DNA of 64,000 nucleotides from Paraescarpia echinospica (Eukaryota; Annelida; Polychaeta; Sabellida; Siboglinidae): NCBI GenBank assembly GCA_020002185.1, contig CM034543.1, positions 30,654,459 to 30,718,458 of the forward strand, read 5' to 3'. Shown piece by piece: positions 1 to 22,811 of this stretch (position 1 is its first letter; each line of letters starts with the position of its first letter). The notes under the pieces were generated by a model. It saw only the letters and a program-made list of their open reading frames with translations, ran no database searches and was not told where the DNA came from. The position numbers and the translations under genes were made by a program.

Positions 1-347
1 TATGTTCATTTGCTATGACATTGGCCTCTAATGTAACAATTGACGATGTATTTCAAAACAAATAACAAAGGTAATTATTGTTCAGTTATTTATTACGTGG
101 TTGCTTTTCACACCAATAGATAGAGTAATGAGCCACTCTACAGAGGGCGCCACTATGGCATTATTAGAATAAACATTTGATCAGTTGGAACTTGGTTAAG
201 TACACAATTATGTAATGTCGATAACTGATTTGTTGTGTTTGTTGTTCCCTGATCGGGTGTACCCTAGTCCGCAACTCCAACTCTACATAGGAACTAATGT
301 GCGCGAATGGCAATGGAAATGAGTAATATTATTTATTCTTCATTCAG

Positions 348-500
348 GCAATGACGGGTTACATGCCATTACTTCCGGCGCAAAGTATGAACTGAGAATT
401 GACATGCAAGCGTTTGATGCCGTTAACAAATAGGCTGTTTACTCTAAGTAATGACGCACGCCGTAGCCGCAAGTCGACCAGTTGGTTATACTGCTGTATG
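348..500 (+). pseudogene. Broken fibrinogen-related domain (FReD) exon
   Basis: After an acceptor (ag at 346-347) the phase-1 reading gives GNDGLHAITS and then YELRIDMQAFDAVNK. This aligns codon for codon with the FReD exon at 18014-18181 of the intact gene downstream. Two stop codons fall inside the conserved stretch. In one, the codon after AAC AAA is TAG at 431-433, where the intact exon has TAC, followed by the identical gctgtttactctaag. The other is TAA at 449-451. Similarity fades after about 450 and the right end is approximate. It is the same exon type, phase and strand as the intact gene, so it is a dead or dying paralogue rather than random similarity. Earlier exons of this copy would lie left of the window. 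Confidence 0.8.
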
Positions 501-1620
501 GATAATCTTTACCTTCGCCCTGATTTGTTTTTAAAATACCTGTCTTACAATTTATCGACCAACGAGTGGCTGCTTGTTTGCATTCACTCATCCACCCACT
601 CACTCACTCACATCGACAGCGGCGGATCCAGAGAGGGTAGTCTGGGGAGGGGGGTACAAAAACCTCCACAAGCAGCCGAACCATATGGTGTCGAAAATGT
701 TTTGCTACCGCGCCGTCGTAACTTCAGCTTCTCCACTGTCTCGGCCTCCAAGCCCTATGGATCCGCTTATGATCGACCATTGAAGTCGACTCTGCTTGCT
801 CCAACCAGCTGCCTCCAGGCGCTTATATCCCTCATTGTCGTTTGCAACCCAACTGACTACAGTCCTACGTCATCGTTTAAGAGTTGATAAACGTAAATGT
901 TGATCTGCTTTGGCGTGATCTCCCTAGCGTTTTTGATGCCATTTCATCATTTTGGATGTAGCACAGTCAAGCAAGTGCAAGCCTGTTCTGTGATCATTGA
1001 AATCTGTTCGTGTGTGCCTAAAACTCAACAAAATTTTGAAACAAGTTTATTATATCAACAGAGGGGAAAATATTCCGGAAAACACCTTCAAGAAAAAACA
1101 GACAGGTAATCACAATGAGTCACATGTTTCTAACAGAGGTGACGATGAAACTACCCTCTGCTTCATTTTCAGTGTTTGATAGTAGTTGCAGATTTTGTCA
1201 CATAAACCGTTGAAAACATTTACTAATACGAGCTATGTAACTAATCTGCATATTTGTTCAATCAAAATGGACTTCTTCAATGAGGCAAAGACACCTTTAC
1301 TTGATGATACAATCAGAAATGTTGGTCTAGGGACAGAAATGCCGGCACCAAGCGTAGACGGAATATGTTCTGTTGTTGGTTTAATTTCATTCATCTAACT
1401 CTGGGAAAGAGATACAACATTTTATTGTATATACAATAGCTATATTTTGATTATGTTCAATGCAGGTAAACAACCTGTGTTTGTTTGGATGGCTACGACA
1501 TATATAAAAAATACCACACATATCCGATGATCATAGAGTGTCGGTGTCCAAATAAATAATTTTTAAAGAAAGTGGTGACGCTACATAATCTTTTACAAAC
1601 TAGGCCTATTATTGCCTGTG
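500..1620. other. Intron-like sequence of the FReD remnant
   Basis: No convincing coding sequence is seen. The open frames here are short, have no splice context and resemble no family I recognise. The stretch lies between two FReD exon remnants, so it is best read as former intron. Confidence 0.5.
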
Positions 1621-2082
<462 letters not shown>

Positions 2083-2551
2083 ACGCGCCGTCAGATTCCA
2101 AGTCGCAAAACAACCTTCAAACGATATCGAAGATTTTCTCGTTGTGATTCGTCGTTGGAAATTCCAATTCGCTCAGTCAAATGCTGCCTAAAAGTACCAA
2201 CCATTCATGCGCTGTCTCAACAATGCTGAAAATTTGCACTTTTTTCCGCTCATAAAAATACGAGTTTGCCTTTTGCCTGAATTTTGAATGCCGACTGCTT
2301 TATGTACACGCAGTTTTTGTTTTCCTTGAAACAGCATAGTTTACGTGCTCACAAATCCACAAATGGGTGTCAGAATGCAAAATTTAACTCGAAACTCAGC
2401 CTGTACAAGTTGAGCGACTGGCCCGCCAATTCCATGGAAAAGACTCATAATATTATCATAAAAAACTGTATCATGCCAGAACCTATTTCAGGAACGTTGG
2501 CTAAGCATAATTGGTCCAGGATATTCAAGTTTTCATATGTCTATGTTGCAG

Positions 2552-2759
2552 GATATACGTTCACGGGACACCACAATGGTAGGCCATTGACTCCGCTGGA
2601 CTAATGATCGCAGCGGAGACAATTGCGCCCAAACGCGGATGGGTGGTTGGTGGTATTATAGCTGTTTCTTGGTCAACTTGAATGGCGGGTACTTTCACGC
2701 ATTCAGCTGGAGCTACCAATTGGCTCAAGAAATCCGAAATGAAGATAAGACCGACGTGA
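2552..2759 (+). pseudogene. Broken terminal FReD exon
   Basis: The exon follows the acceptor ttgcag at 2546-2551. The first frame reads YTFTGHHNG, matching the start of the intact terminal exon at 18980. The conserved FReD core follows in a second frame: NDRSGDNCA, then GGWWYYSC, then NLNGGYF. The typical C-terminal ending SEMKIRPT plus a TGA stop at 2757-2759 is in a third frame. Two frameshifts, near 2603 and near 2720, therefore break the reading. With the 348-500 exon it forms the 3' half of one decayed fibrinogen-domain gene on the + strand, separated by an intron filled by the GA microsatellite. Sequencing error could explain one shift but not the stops and both shifts together. Confidence 0.82.
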
Positions 2760-2917
2760 CATCAGCCGTGCAAAAATTTCCAAAAAAGTGAACAAATACA
2801 AGTATTCTGTCTTCTTACAGTAACGTCTGTGTTAGTCGTTTTGCAAAACATTATTTTGAGTATTTTGTGTTTACCTACCTAGACCATTACCATTTTTGTA
2901 AATGGCAAGCATATCTT

Positions 2918-2920
<3 letters not shown>

Positions 2921-2951
<31 letters not shown>
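2921..2951. repeat. (TA)n microsatellite
   Basis: About 30 bp of alternating TA directly downstream of the FReD remnant. Confidence 0.9.
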
Positions 2952-2956
<5 letters not shown>

Positions 2957-3429
2957 CAACTAAAAATATAAAAATAGCTTGTCTTATACTTATTTATTTC
3001 CCTTTAACTATAGTGCAAGAATAACAGTATTTCGTTAACATTTTTGGTGGATTTCCTTGCGAACTGGTCTACATCCAAACTAGTCCAGTGGCAGAACCCC
3101 ATATTTTCCCAAAAGCTTGCAATGTCCCCCTAAAATCATTTCTTTGCATTTTTTATTAGTCCATGTCATATAGAAAGAAAATCCGCTTGTTTTTTTTCAA
3201 AATCCAAGATGGCAGACAAGATGGCTGCCGAAATGCTAGAAATGGCTTAATTTTTTAGCGAATTGACCGAGGAAGGTGATCTTGGAGTTTAAACATAGGT
3301 TTTTGCGGTTATTGAATCCGTTTCTGCCGTGAAATTGATATTTCAACGCAATCCTGAGCATAAAAATCCAAATTGGCCGTCGAAACGCCAGAAATCCTTT
3401 AAAAAACCGTATGAGATAGAGTGATATCG

Positions 3430-4640
3430 ACTTACCCCAAGTACTCTCAACGGAGCTGGCAGCCTATCCACCCTCCATGTTCCATCCAGATGGGAACATG
3501 AAAGTGCCGACCGGCAAATCAACGCTCAAGAAAAACCTTGCTGTGGACGTGGCATTGTAGACTTATGGCTCTCAGACTGCTGTGGTCATTAATGTCTCCG
3601 CTGCTATCTGGACAACTGATTGGCCTAGTGCAAAGGGCTCAATCCAGACGTTTCTTCGATGGTTCAAAGTCTGGTTGGCCTCCAAATTCTTTGAACGTGA
3701 CGTGTACCTGTCGTTCGACAGGTACCTGGATTACTTACCCAAGAACAGCACCCAAGCAGAGCGAGCCACGACGTCTTCAAGGGTCCATAAACTCAACCTG
3801 AAGTCACCACTTCCAGCCCGTGATACAGTGCTCAAATGTGTGCAGGCAAGGAGGCAGACATCATCATGACCCAGCATGCCATTTTAATTGGCCAGGATCC
3901 ACAGGCATACTCTCTGTCATTGCGTATGACACGAATGTTTTTGCGTTACTTCTTCATCATTATTGCAGTTTTCCATCCATGGCCGAACATATGTTGACAT
4001 CCCAACAACAATGAAGAATCACTCCGATATCATCTCACAGGTTCTTACTAACTGCATTTGTGGTTGCATGTTATTGTAGCATGCTGAAGTGTTACTCCGT
4101 GACAGAGTGCCGCCAGCGCATGTGGGCGCTGAAAACCGGAATGAGGACTCCCACTGCCCTCAAACTATGCTCTCTCCCACCAACAACTCAGACATTGGTC
4201 CAGAATGTGTTCAGATGCCATTATCAGGTTGCACATTTGGTATGAAGCCCTACTATCGGACCCTCCCCTCAACCCAATAGAGTTCGGGTGGGAGGCAGAC
4301 AGTGCCAACAAAGCCCTATCTTATCGTACTGTTGATGATGGAGTACTCCTAGCTCACGAGACTGTACTCGAGCTCATACGATGTGGTCGTGAGTCAGAAC
4401 GAGCCTGTAAAGGCAACAACGTACTGGGCGCCAAGTCGCATGCACCATCTTTTGTGCCTGTGGGGGAGGATTTGAATGCAACAATCCATTCAATAAGAAG
4501 GCGTCTACGGAAGATGAATATGACGAGGATGTGTCAGATGAGAGCCAGCAGGTCATTAATGAATCTAACGAGGATCAAGAGAAAGTGTGCCATAACGTTA
4601 ATGAGGCACACACAGACGGCGTTTTGGTGTAATGTTTGGT
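3430..4640 (+). pseudogene. Decayed mobile-element ORF, GCDTTS/CXC-type family (copy 1)
   Basis: Fragments in all three + frames follow one protein order. They are a region with FDRYLDYLPK and SPLPARDTVLK (about 3685-3835), KEADIIMTQHAI (about 3850-3885), VIAYDTNVFALLLHHY (about 3917-3964), VACYC...KCYSVTEC (about 4061-4105), then LCSLPPTTQT and FGWEADSANK...VDDGVLLAHETVLELIRC (about 4170-4385). The minus-strand copy at 12486-15837 has the same landmarks (FDKYQD, SPLPKRD, DDT-VF, GCDTTS), so the two are paralogues. I recognise the pattern from large uncharacterised repetitive proteins of invertebrates. The spacing of acidic motifs (FDxY, EAD, DDTDVF, GCD) suggests a PIN/FEN-like nuclease fold, which is inference. 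Multiple frameshifts make it non-functional. No terminal repeats were found around this copy. Confidence 0.62.
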
Positions 4641-4659
4641 ATAGTTGTGTCCAGTTGAT

Positions 4660-5780
4660 CATCTAAAAGTTGTACTGTACTTGGACAGTGTTTGCTACAG
4701 TTACCTGATGCGCTCTATCGTGATGTCGAAATGATATTTTCATGTCTGCATCAATAATTTGAAACTTATTCTTGATATGTAGGTTTTCTGAAACGGAAGT
4801 CATCGTCACTGACATTAAATGTTTACATCCACAGTGGGGAAATGTTCAACAGTAATTCTGGAGATAGTTGGCTTTGTGTGTCAGCGTATGTGAGAAGTGA
4901 ACTTTGTTGACCTACGAACTGTTGCCCAAGCTTGGTTTTTTTTACACTAGATATCATGTGAGTCCAGTGCGGATTTTACATAAAAAGTTTTTTTAGCCAT
5001 TTCATATTTCTACCAACCAACTTGCCCAATCCTTTTAATAATATTTTAATAAACGTACATGGGGAAACATTTCCATATAGCCAGTTTACTCGGGCGCGGT
5101 CCTCAAAGGGCACTTTCAATGGTCAAAAGTAAACTTTTCCAATGGCAATTTAGTGAGAGAAAGGTTGTGAAATGGGAAAACAAACATTCTCAAATAAGGA
5201 AATTAGCCGGATCATAATCCGTGTCGGAATGGACCAACTGCTCTACAACAATACAATGCTTCAGAAAGAGCATTTTCTTTAAGAAAATGTATAAACATTT
5301 CCTTAGAAAGCCTAAGCTGCAATTTATATCGCTATTGTATTATGTAATTTTGTATTAGATTTATGTCAATTCCACATACCTGGACGGATATTTATTAACG
5401 AAAAGCCTTGCTGTGGTATATGCGCACGCTAAATAGGGACAACGACGTTTTAATCTAGGTTATTTGTATTGCAGCAATGTTATCACGTTTCCCCGTTAAT
5501 GCATAGCGGGTTTCTAAACTTCTTCACGTAAATGTTTAGTAAATAATGTATAAATAACCCTACAAATCACACACTAGTTTCTTGAGCACATCAATTATAA
5601 TTTTTTTTATTGTCAGATTCCCTGTCCACCGCGTGGAACCAGTTTGCTGGGTATACAGGTAAGAGTTTGTTCAGCCTACTGAGGGCGGTTATGAACCCTG
5701 ACCCTAATCATTAAAAGAACTCATTTACTTTGAAGAGACACAGTAGTTTCCGCTCACTCTTGTTTACTACTGACAATAAA
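4660..5780. other. No gene recognised
   Basis: AT-rich sequence without a supported gene. A 42-nt acceptor/donor-bounded stretch at 5617-5658 is discussed under rejected items. Confidence 0.5.
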
Positions 5781-5824
5781 TTGTTATGACATTATACACG
5801 AACCCACGGTCTGTTAGGAAGAGT

Positions 5825-6010
5825 GGAAGGTTGTGGTACAGTGGCTATACTGTAAAGCGCGTGATCGAGAGGAACGGTGTCAAATCTTCTTGGTGCTGTT
5901 TTGAAGCTTGGGTCATTTCGATCATACCACTTTGCTTCAGTGTACTCAGTTGGATAGATGCGTACCTGGATATTACGACAATGGTGGATATAAATCACCT
6001 AGTACTTTTT
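5825..6010 (+). repeat. Diverged tRNA-derived SINE (family 1)
   Basis: A tRNA-like head (ggtacagtggctatac, later gaacggtgtcaaatc) is followed by a body resembling the family-1 SINEs at 20322, 39765 and 54318. For example cagttggatagatgcgtacc and then acaatggtggatat correspond to the tcagctgaatgaatgagtacc and acagtggtggatat segments there. The boundaries are approximate. Confidence 0.5.
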
Positions 6011-6164
6011 CGCGCAGTAGTTGCGGTGTGGAAGAATGTTCACCAGAGTTGTTCCCATGTATGCAAGCGGGTGAAAGGTAAAATGTTATATAAAAACATG
6101 TTTATCGATATGTTTACTTTTAAATTTAGCACCGGTATCTGCGCATCGCCTCCATATTACAACC

Positions 6165-6345
6165 AGTGGCACTGTGCCAATCACACAGACACACAATAAA
6201 AGCGACAAATGGCTTTTTGTGTCTCTTCGAAAAGACACAGTCAGTGTGAGGTGAACAAAAGTGTCCAAGTTTCGAAACAGAGATGGACTCCAACTACGAT
6301 CCCGCCGATCGACTGTGCTCAAATGCTAAGCCATCGAATTCCTCC
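6165..6345 (-). repeat. tRNA-derived SINE (family 2), minus strand
   Basis: Read on the minus strand, the segment gtttcgaaacttggacac, then ttcacctcac, then gtgtcttttcgaagagacac, then aaaagcca matches the body of the SINE at 56473-56815. The tRNA-like head is at the high-coordinate end. Confidence 0.65.
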
Positions 6346-6469
6346 TTGCTTAGCGCCAGACCTTGCCCATATATAATACTGTCGAGGCGGCCACAGGCGC
6401 TGGCGATCATGACCCTCCAAACACTTTGTGTTTTGTACTCTGTATCCTTTCCCTCGATCTTTCCTGTTG

Positions 6470-6800
6470 TATACCTGCCAACTCTCCCAAAATTTCCCGG
6501 AGTCTACTCTATTGTGTGTGTATCTCCCGGATTACAAACAAATCTCCCGGATTTTCGCTGTACCCCCCCCCCCCTTAGAGACAGCGCGACACCACGGGAG
6601 ATGTGCTAGACGTGCTGAACCGTTGAATTTCCGGCGAAAAAATCTCCCACAGCCCCCCCCCCGAGTGAACCGAGTCTTCGAGATAGTGAACCGCTGAAGT
6701 TTCGGCAAAAAATCTCCAACAGCATCCTCCCGTCTTTCCATGTCAAGATGCGAAACAACGCGACGAGACAGCGCGACAGAGGAAGCATACTGAACCGCTG
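6470..6800. repeat. Unclassified dispersed repeat with CTCCCGGA motifs
   Basis: Contains the phrase tacctgccaactctccc and then repeated atctcccggatt segments, with two poly-C tracts (about 6565 and 6650). A related inverted fragment occurs at 34630-34705. Within the block, a gaccgttgaatttccggcga / gaaccgctgaagtttcggca sentence recurs, so it is internally repetitive. Confidence 0.5.
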
Positions 6801-8390
6801 ATGAATCCCGCGGAATTTAAAAAAACAATTGGCATGTATACTGTTTTCACTAGATGTTCTAAATATTTCTTTCTTGTTACATTACCTATGCATCATGCTT
6901 GTTGATTCCAAATGTTGCTCATGATCTTTATTTTTGTTTTGCTGTCATAAGGATGTCTTCATTTATTTTCTATCAATGGTACTCTCGTCATTATTTTCTT
7001 AATAACCACATTTCCGTTGCTTCTATGGTCTTTTGCGAGTCTGAATTATTAACCAAGATTCACTCTCATGGTAATAACATTACAGGCTCCATGATGTGAG
7101 TGTGCGTCTTGTTACATCAGTGGGCTCCATCAACTTTAAAAGGTGAATTTGATTGAATTAAATAGTTTATCAAATAAATACATTCCACTGAATCACAATG
7201 CGCAAAAGGCTTGTTCGGACGCAAGAGGCATATTCAGACGCAAGAGCAACTGTGTATTTGTTGTTGTTTGTGCGATACTGTGTGCTACACATACTAATTT
7301 ACGGTCCTGTCTGTTCTTGTGAAATACAGGCCTTTTTGTCCGACCATGTGTCTTGACCAAGGAAACAACCCTACACAAATGAACTTACGTTACCGTGACT
7401 GCCTATGGTTGACCAATTATTACGCCTTCATTTGGACCAAAGAACATTTAAACACCGACCTTGATCATTTGATGCGACTTTGCTTTGAGAAAGAAGCACG
7501 GCGCAGCTCCAACTGCGTGACACGAAGCAGACGGAGTAGTTTGGCAACACAACATCCCTGACCAACATTCCACTCAATGCACACCTTGAAGGCACGACTG
7601 CGAGCGGTAAAGTAACGATAGGTTACCAGCCATAAAAATAACTGCATGGCTGTTATATATCTGTGCTAGACGCACAATATCGAATTAAACAACCGCCTAT
7701 GCGGGGTTTGCACACAACTGTCCGAAAATATAGCCATTCACCGGACTACGTACAATACATTTGGTCAAGTGTAATTTATTATAATCACCGACGTTGTTGA
7801 GTGGTAAGCATCAGTTGGCTACTACTGTAGAAACCAGTTAGTAAGGTCTAAACGTACACCCTTTGACATACATTCCATTAGCTTGGACGCAGCCTATTTG
7901 ATCTTGCTAGCGGTTCGGTCACGCTCCAGTGCCCCAAAATATGTGGATAGTCTTTTGTGAAGATCATGTTATTGCTGCGAGTAAGAAGCTGTTTAAAATT
8001 CGCAGTTTGCCTGCCCATGGAAAAGCACACCAATGGCGTTGCATTATGTATTCTAGTTTACAGAAATAAGGAAACAATAGGCTTGTTTAACAGTGTTTTC
8101 AAGATATGATGTTTTGGCTGTTTCCCGTTTGTTCCTCTGAGAGTACGATTTGTTATATGCGGTGATGTTGTGTTGACAATAATATCTTAGAGATGTTCTG
8201 TCGGCTCTCCTACACAGTAAAGCAGGTGTATGTGTTGCGACATGACAGTGGTAGAAGCGACGTTTCTTCCCGTCACTCGCAACAACACCACGAGAGGAGC
8301 ACGACGCGCCTGGTGTTAAACACTTTTGCGTAGAAAGGGTATATGTAACAGGAAGTTCAGTGGTATTATCCAGGTCCTAATGCGAATAAC
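6800..8390. other. Intergenic, no gene recognised
   Basis: No coding sequence with family similarity and no spliced arrangement that I could support. Confidence 0.5.
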
Positions 8391-8391
8391 A

Positions 8392-8450
8392 TATAATTAT
8401 ATAACTATGTAGAATAATACAAGCAACCGTGTTCGACGACAGTCATTCAG
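8392..8450 (+). promoter_or_regulatory. Candidate TATA box and initiator of the TSP1-FReD gene
   Basis: TATATAA at 8398-8404 lies about 120 bp before the chosen start codon. Initiator-like CAGTCATTCAGT follows at about 8440-8452. This fits a TATA promoter with a short 5' UTR, but TA-rich motifs are common here. Confidence 0.3.
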
Positions 8451-8521
8451 TGCCCGAGAAAGCAACATACCAGTGAGTGTTCCACGTTTGTGGGTTGAAC
8501 TCAACAGCAATATCTGCAAAG

Positions 8522-19212
<10,691 letters not shown>

Positions 19213-19548
19213 AATGTTATGTTGGCCGGTGTAACGCGCCGAGAGTAGGGGATGGCTGGAAACTATGAGCCATTTTTCACATTATCAGGTATAAAGTAAA
19301 CAATATTACAGTTTTAACATTAGTATTGCATTATCATGCAAATATGTATGTTCCCTAAGAAATATATTAGGCTGGGATATGTCAATTTCCAAATATATGC
19401 ACATTATTGGAAGCATGTGAGGTGGCTCAAGGGACCCCTAACCATTGGGCCGTCTACCACTGCGTCCCTTCAGCCACTACGTGGTGTCCCTTAAGCCAGT
19501 ACAACAAATTTCCATTGAAAACAAAAAAATTAATTTAATAATGTTTAC

Positions 19549-19554
19549 AATAAA
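19549..19554 (+). terminator. Candidate polyadenylation signal of the TSP1-FReD gene
   Basis: AATAAA lies about 340 bp after the stop codon on the coding strand. It is the first canonical hexamer found in the 3' flank. Confidence 0.4.
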
Positions 19555-19559
19555 CCTCT

Positions 19560-20320
19560 GGTATATGTGCTACATCATAACTGAACTTAATATATGACAT
19601 TCAGGCTTTACAATACATACTTGCATATCACTCATCATTGCTCTTCCTGGGGAAATTATGCATCGACGAACATTTGCCTAAAAGTTATATTGTTAGTTAC
19701 CCCACAGTCTATTTACTTTTCGTTGTCACGCATACATTACTACATTATGTTGGCGCGTTCCGTGTTTACAGGAATCTTGTAATTAATGTTGTTTGTTTAT
19801 TGGTAAGACATCGCTCACTGGCAGGCCTGTAAGCATTTTTAGCTTAATAATAGAGGAGGTACGTGTGCCCCCATGCATCCGGTGGATTTCTAAATGAAAC
19901 TTACTTTGTGCATCCCTGATGGTGTCTAGTAAACAACTTTGGATGTTCCCATTTCGAAATAATGTCCGAAAGGGTCCGTTTAGCGGCCACCTTGGATTTC
20001 GTCACGCGCGACTGGTAAAATCAAGGATACCCATAACTATTGAACCATGCATCGTACAAAGACAAATGAACCCACTTTTCACATAATTTTTGTATGAGGA
20101 ATCGCTTGAGATAGTGTATTTGACGATTCAAAGAGCTTTAATGCCTCAAAACGCACAAAACACTACAGTTTCATGCCTGAAATCGAATCAGATACTAAGC
20201 TAAGGATCGGTGATTGTGAGTAAGCATTGAATCAACACTATATACCACTACTTTACAGACAATAGGCTATTAGTCCAATAAGAAAGGAAACTACACGAAA
20301 ACTATCAACTACAATCAGTA
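19560..20320. other. No gene recognised
   Basis: No supported coding sequence. The segment has scattered stop codons in all frames. Confidence 0.5.
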
Positions 20321-20321
20321 A

Positions 20322-20530
20322 TGGAGCGCAGTGGCGCAGTGACTAGAGCTTCGGACTCTCGACCGAGAGAACCTTTAAGCACAGTACTCGAACCTTGGGC
20401 AAGTTTGTTCACTCAATGTTTCTCTAGTTCACTCAGCTGAATGAATGAGTATTTGGATATAGACAGTGGTGAATATTTGTGTATGAATAGTCTTCGCGCT
20501 TTCAAGCCAGACGCGGCAGATAGATAGGAT
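20322..20530 (+). repeat. tRNA-derived SINE family 1, 3'-truncated
   Basis: Pol III A-box-like gcagtggcgcagtgactaga is followed by a decayed B-box (agtactcgaacc) and the family body (tcagctgaatgaatgagtat, agacagtggtgaatatttgt). The 3' tail with tatataagaac seen in the other copies is missing. Confidence 0.75.
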
Positions 20531-20539
20531 TACGTTCTA

Positions 20540-21840
20540 ATTTGTGTAAATTGTGCATATTTTTTGCCCAAAGTACAGAATGGATCATACTGAGAAAAAA
20601 ATATTGAACTTTTTTGGTCAGACCCCAATTTCCATGGTAACAAACAAAATGGCCGCCATTTTAGCCCAAATTGGCAAATTTAGAAACAATGCCATTCTTT
20701 GTTGAGCACATGTATAATCATAATTCATGCAAATCCATGTTATGTATACATACTATTGTGAAATGACCAGAGCATTTTTACATGTGTTTTGTTTTTATTT
20801 TAAAATATGTTTTGTAAAGTGCCAACAAAAATAGTTTTGGCAACAAGTATTTTTCAAACTACTGATGATTTTTAAAGTGTCTGGTAATTTCACAGAGCAG
20901 CAGATTCTGCTAAATGCAACTCTGAAAACCTTTCTTGTACAGCATAATTACTCCCAGAGATATCCCGTTTCCAAATACAGAAATTTGAGAATTTTTTTGA
21001 AGAAATGGCCGTCTAAGATTGCATACTGGATTTTATTATTTGAAATCGACATGCTTGATCCATGACTAAAACTCACTTAGAGGTATCTAATTGTCATAGT
21101 ATGCATACAAAGGTATCATAATATGGCAGAAAACCATTTTGAGTATTTTTAATCAAAAACACCATTTCACCTGGCGTGTCTGGCCTTAATACCAGCTTAG
21201 CAGGGTGCTTCCTAGAGAAGTAAAGCTGCGCCCAATAAGTTACCAGAACCCCATTCATGTAACATATACACAACTGTTGGCGTGCTTCCAACGTTTCAGT
21301 GTAGGGCCATCTTGGAATTATACTTGTAATCATATCAGTGTATACCGAAAATGAGTACTCATGTGTAATTAGAATATGTAAACATACAGCTAATGTTATA
21401 AGACCCTATAGAAATGTTGATGTGTTTTAGGAAGTGGAGTTGTTTACAGCATAATAATTCCAACGGTTGTCGCTAGTTCCTATCAAGGATAATAATAACA
21501 AGAAACATTATGATTAAAACAGACAAAGGACTATTTTTGCATTAGAATATGGATCTAGTTAGAGTTTTCTGTATTACAATGATTTGTGTGCATGATAGGT
21601 AATATTCTCACGTGACTATTAGTCTGGGCTCGAATTTAATAAAAATTGATCAAATCACAATTAGCAGTGCCTCCTGTTTGTTTTGTCTGCTTCCATCACA
21701 TACACACGTATATTATGTTCCAATGGCAATGATTATTACCTTACAATCTCTTTTAGCGTTACATGGTAGCAAAGAATTGCACAGTCTTGCATTGCTTGAC
21801 CGGATTGAGCGAGTGATCAACGTAGAGCCTTCGTTGATAT
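20540..21840. other. No gene recognised
   Basis: AT-rich, with phrases such as aaaatggccgccatttt that also occur in repetitive elements. No protein family recognised. Confidence 0.4.
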
Positions 21841-21845
21841 TCCCA

Positions 21846-22076
21846 TTACGGTTCGTCTAATATGCTGCATCCAATGAAACACTCCTCGGACCATATCAGA
21901 CAACCGTCAGAGCAGTTGTCATCGGATGACGTTTTCTCTTTGCTTAGGTCGTTGCAGTTATTCTTACAATGATTGTAAGTAATCCTGCACGCATAATCGC
22001 AAGCGTCGTCTGCAGCCTGGCCTTCGGATACGCATGGGCATAAATTGATTACGACACTCAAGACCAACACCATCAC
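21846..22076 (-). CDS. Small secreted cysteine-rich peptide, main exon (four CX3C motifs)
   Basis: On the minus strand an acceptor (TTTTATAATTGCAG) precedes an open frame that begins GTG ATG GTG TTG at 22076 and ends with TAA at 21846-21848. It encodes a hydrophobic stretch (VLVLSVVINLCPC) that fits the end of a signal peptide. A mature part of about 57 residues follows, with cysteines spaced CX3C-X6-CX3C-X13-CX3C-X6-CX3C, an exact internal repeat of the same helical-hairpin-like spacing. The ATG at 22073-22071 could serve as the start. Alternatively a 12-nt coding exon at 33779-33768 supplies an in-frame start. I recognise no named family. Small disulfide-rich secreted peptides can be defence, venom or signalling molecules, and nothing here decides which. 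Confidence 0.55.
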   Translation of the reverse strand: MMVLVLSVVINLCPCVSEGQAADDACDYACRITYNHCKNNCNDLSKEKTSSDDNCSDGCLIWSEECFIGCSILDEP

Positions 22077-22100
22077 CTGCAATTATAAAACAATCAATGT

Positions 22101-22273
22101 GAATCCTTGAATGTAGGATGAACCGGTTTCTTGGTTATTCATAGTGGGTATATTTACCTCACAAGAAACTTTTTTTTTCTTTCTGTGTAATTTCGGCCGC
22201 ATCTCGCGGCCTTTTTCCGCAAACTGAATTTATTTGCGGTCGTGTCACATGACGTAGGTCATGTGACACAAGC
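22101..22273 (+). repeat. Left copy of an inverted repeat (partner 27581-27735)
   Basis: Phrases gaatccttgaatgta, ccggtttcttggttattc, caagaaactttt, gtaatttcgg and ctgaatttattt recur in the same order on the opposite strand at 27735-27581. It ends with a perfect 10-bp hairpin, GTCACATGAC / GTCATGTGAC, with a 4-nt loop (22244-22267). Confidence 0.75.
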
Positions 22274-22540
22274 AGTAGCGCGACTTATGTGGGTCATATC
22301 TCGAAAATTACTTTACTGGTTGTGAAAATGAAATGTACATATACACTTTTCGTGAGAATGGCACATATTTTTAGTGACTTTTAACTGGACTGTATGACAA
22401 AAATAAATCATGTTGATTTCTGGTGCCTTTGGGTTTTTCTAGGTGTTTTACACATAAGGATCATTATGTGTTACCCAGCAGAGCTGATTTGGAAGTTAGT
22501 TACATTAATCGGGGCATTTCAAAATAAACTTCCGTCATGG

Positions 22541-22600
22541 AGATGACATGACGTCATGGAGGTGACATGACGTCATGGAAGTGACATGTTGTCATGGTAA
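22541..22600. repeat. Short tandem repeat, about 19-bp unit x3
   Basis: Three copies of cgtcatggaXgtgacatga (X varies) in tandem. The core phrase gtcatggagtgaca is scattered in both orientations as far as 24770. Confidence 0.75.
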
Positions 22601-22811
22601 ATACTGACACACAGGCTCGTAACCAAGCAATTGTCATGGAATGATACAAACCCGCACCTACCTGGCATGCACACTTCGCATTTCGCTTTATTAAGTAGGC
22701 ATGCATACCCTGCATTAGTGCTCACAACAAGAAACTAATCTACATTAGTAATACCGATCACTAGCGACACATCAAACGTGTATCATTGAATTCAGTTGAA
22801 GAAGCCAGTCA

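Noticed and set aside
4374..4666. Overlapping frames on both strands near 4.4-4.6 kb as separate genes
   Set aside because: The plus frame continues the decayed GCDTTS-type protein (ETVLELIRC); the rest is not supported.
5617..5658. 42-nt stretch between a good acceptor and donor (gtcag ... cag|gtaaga)
   Set aside because: It has no recognisable protein similarity and no neighbouring exons in matching phase.
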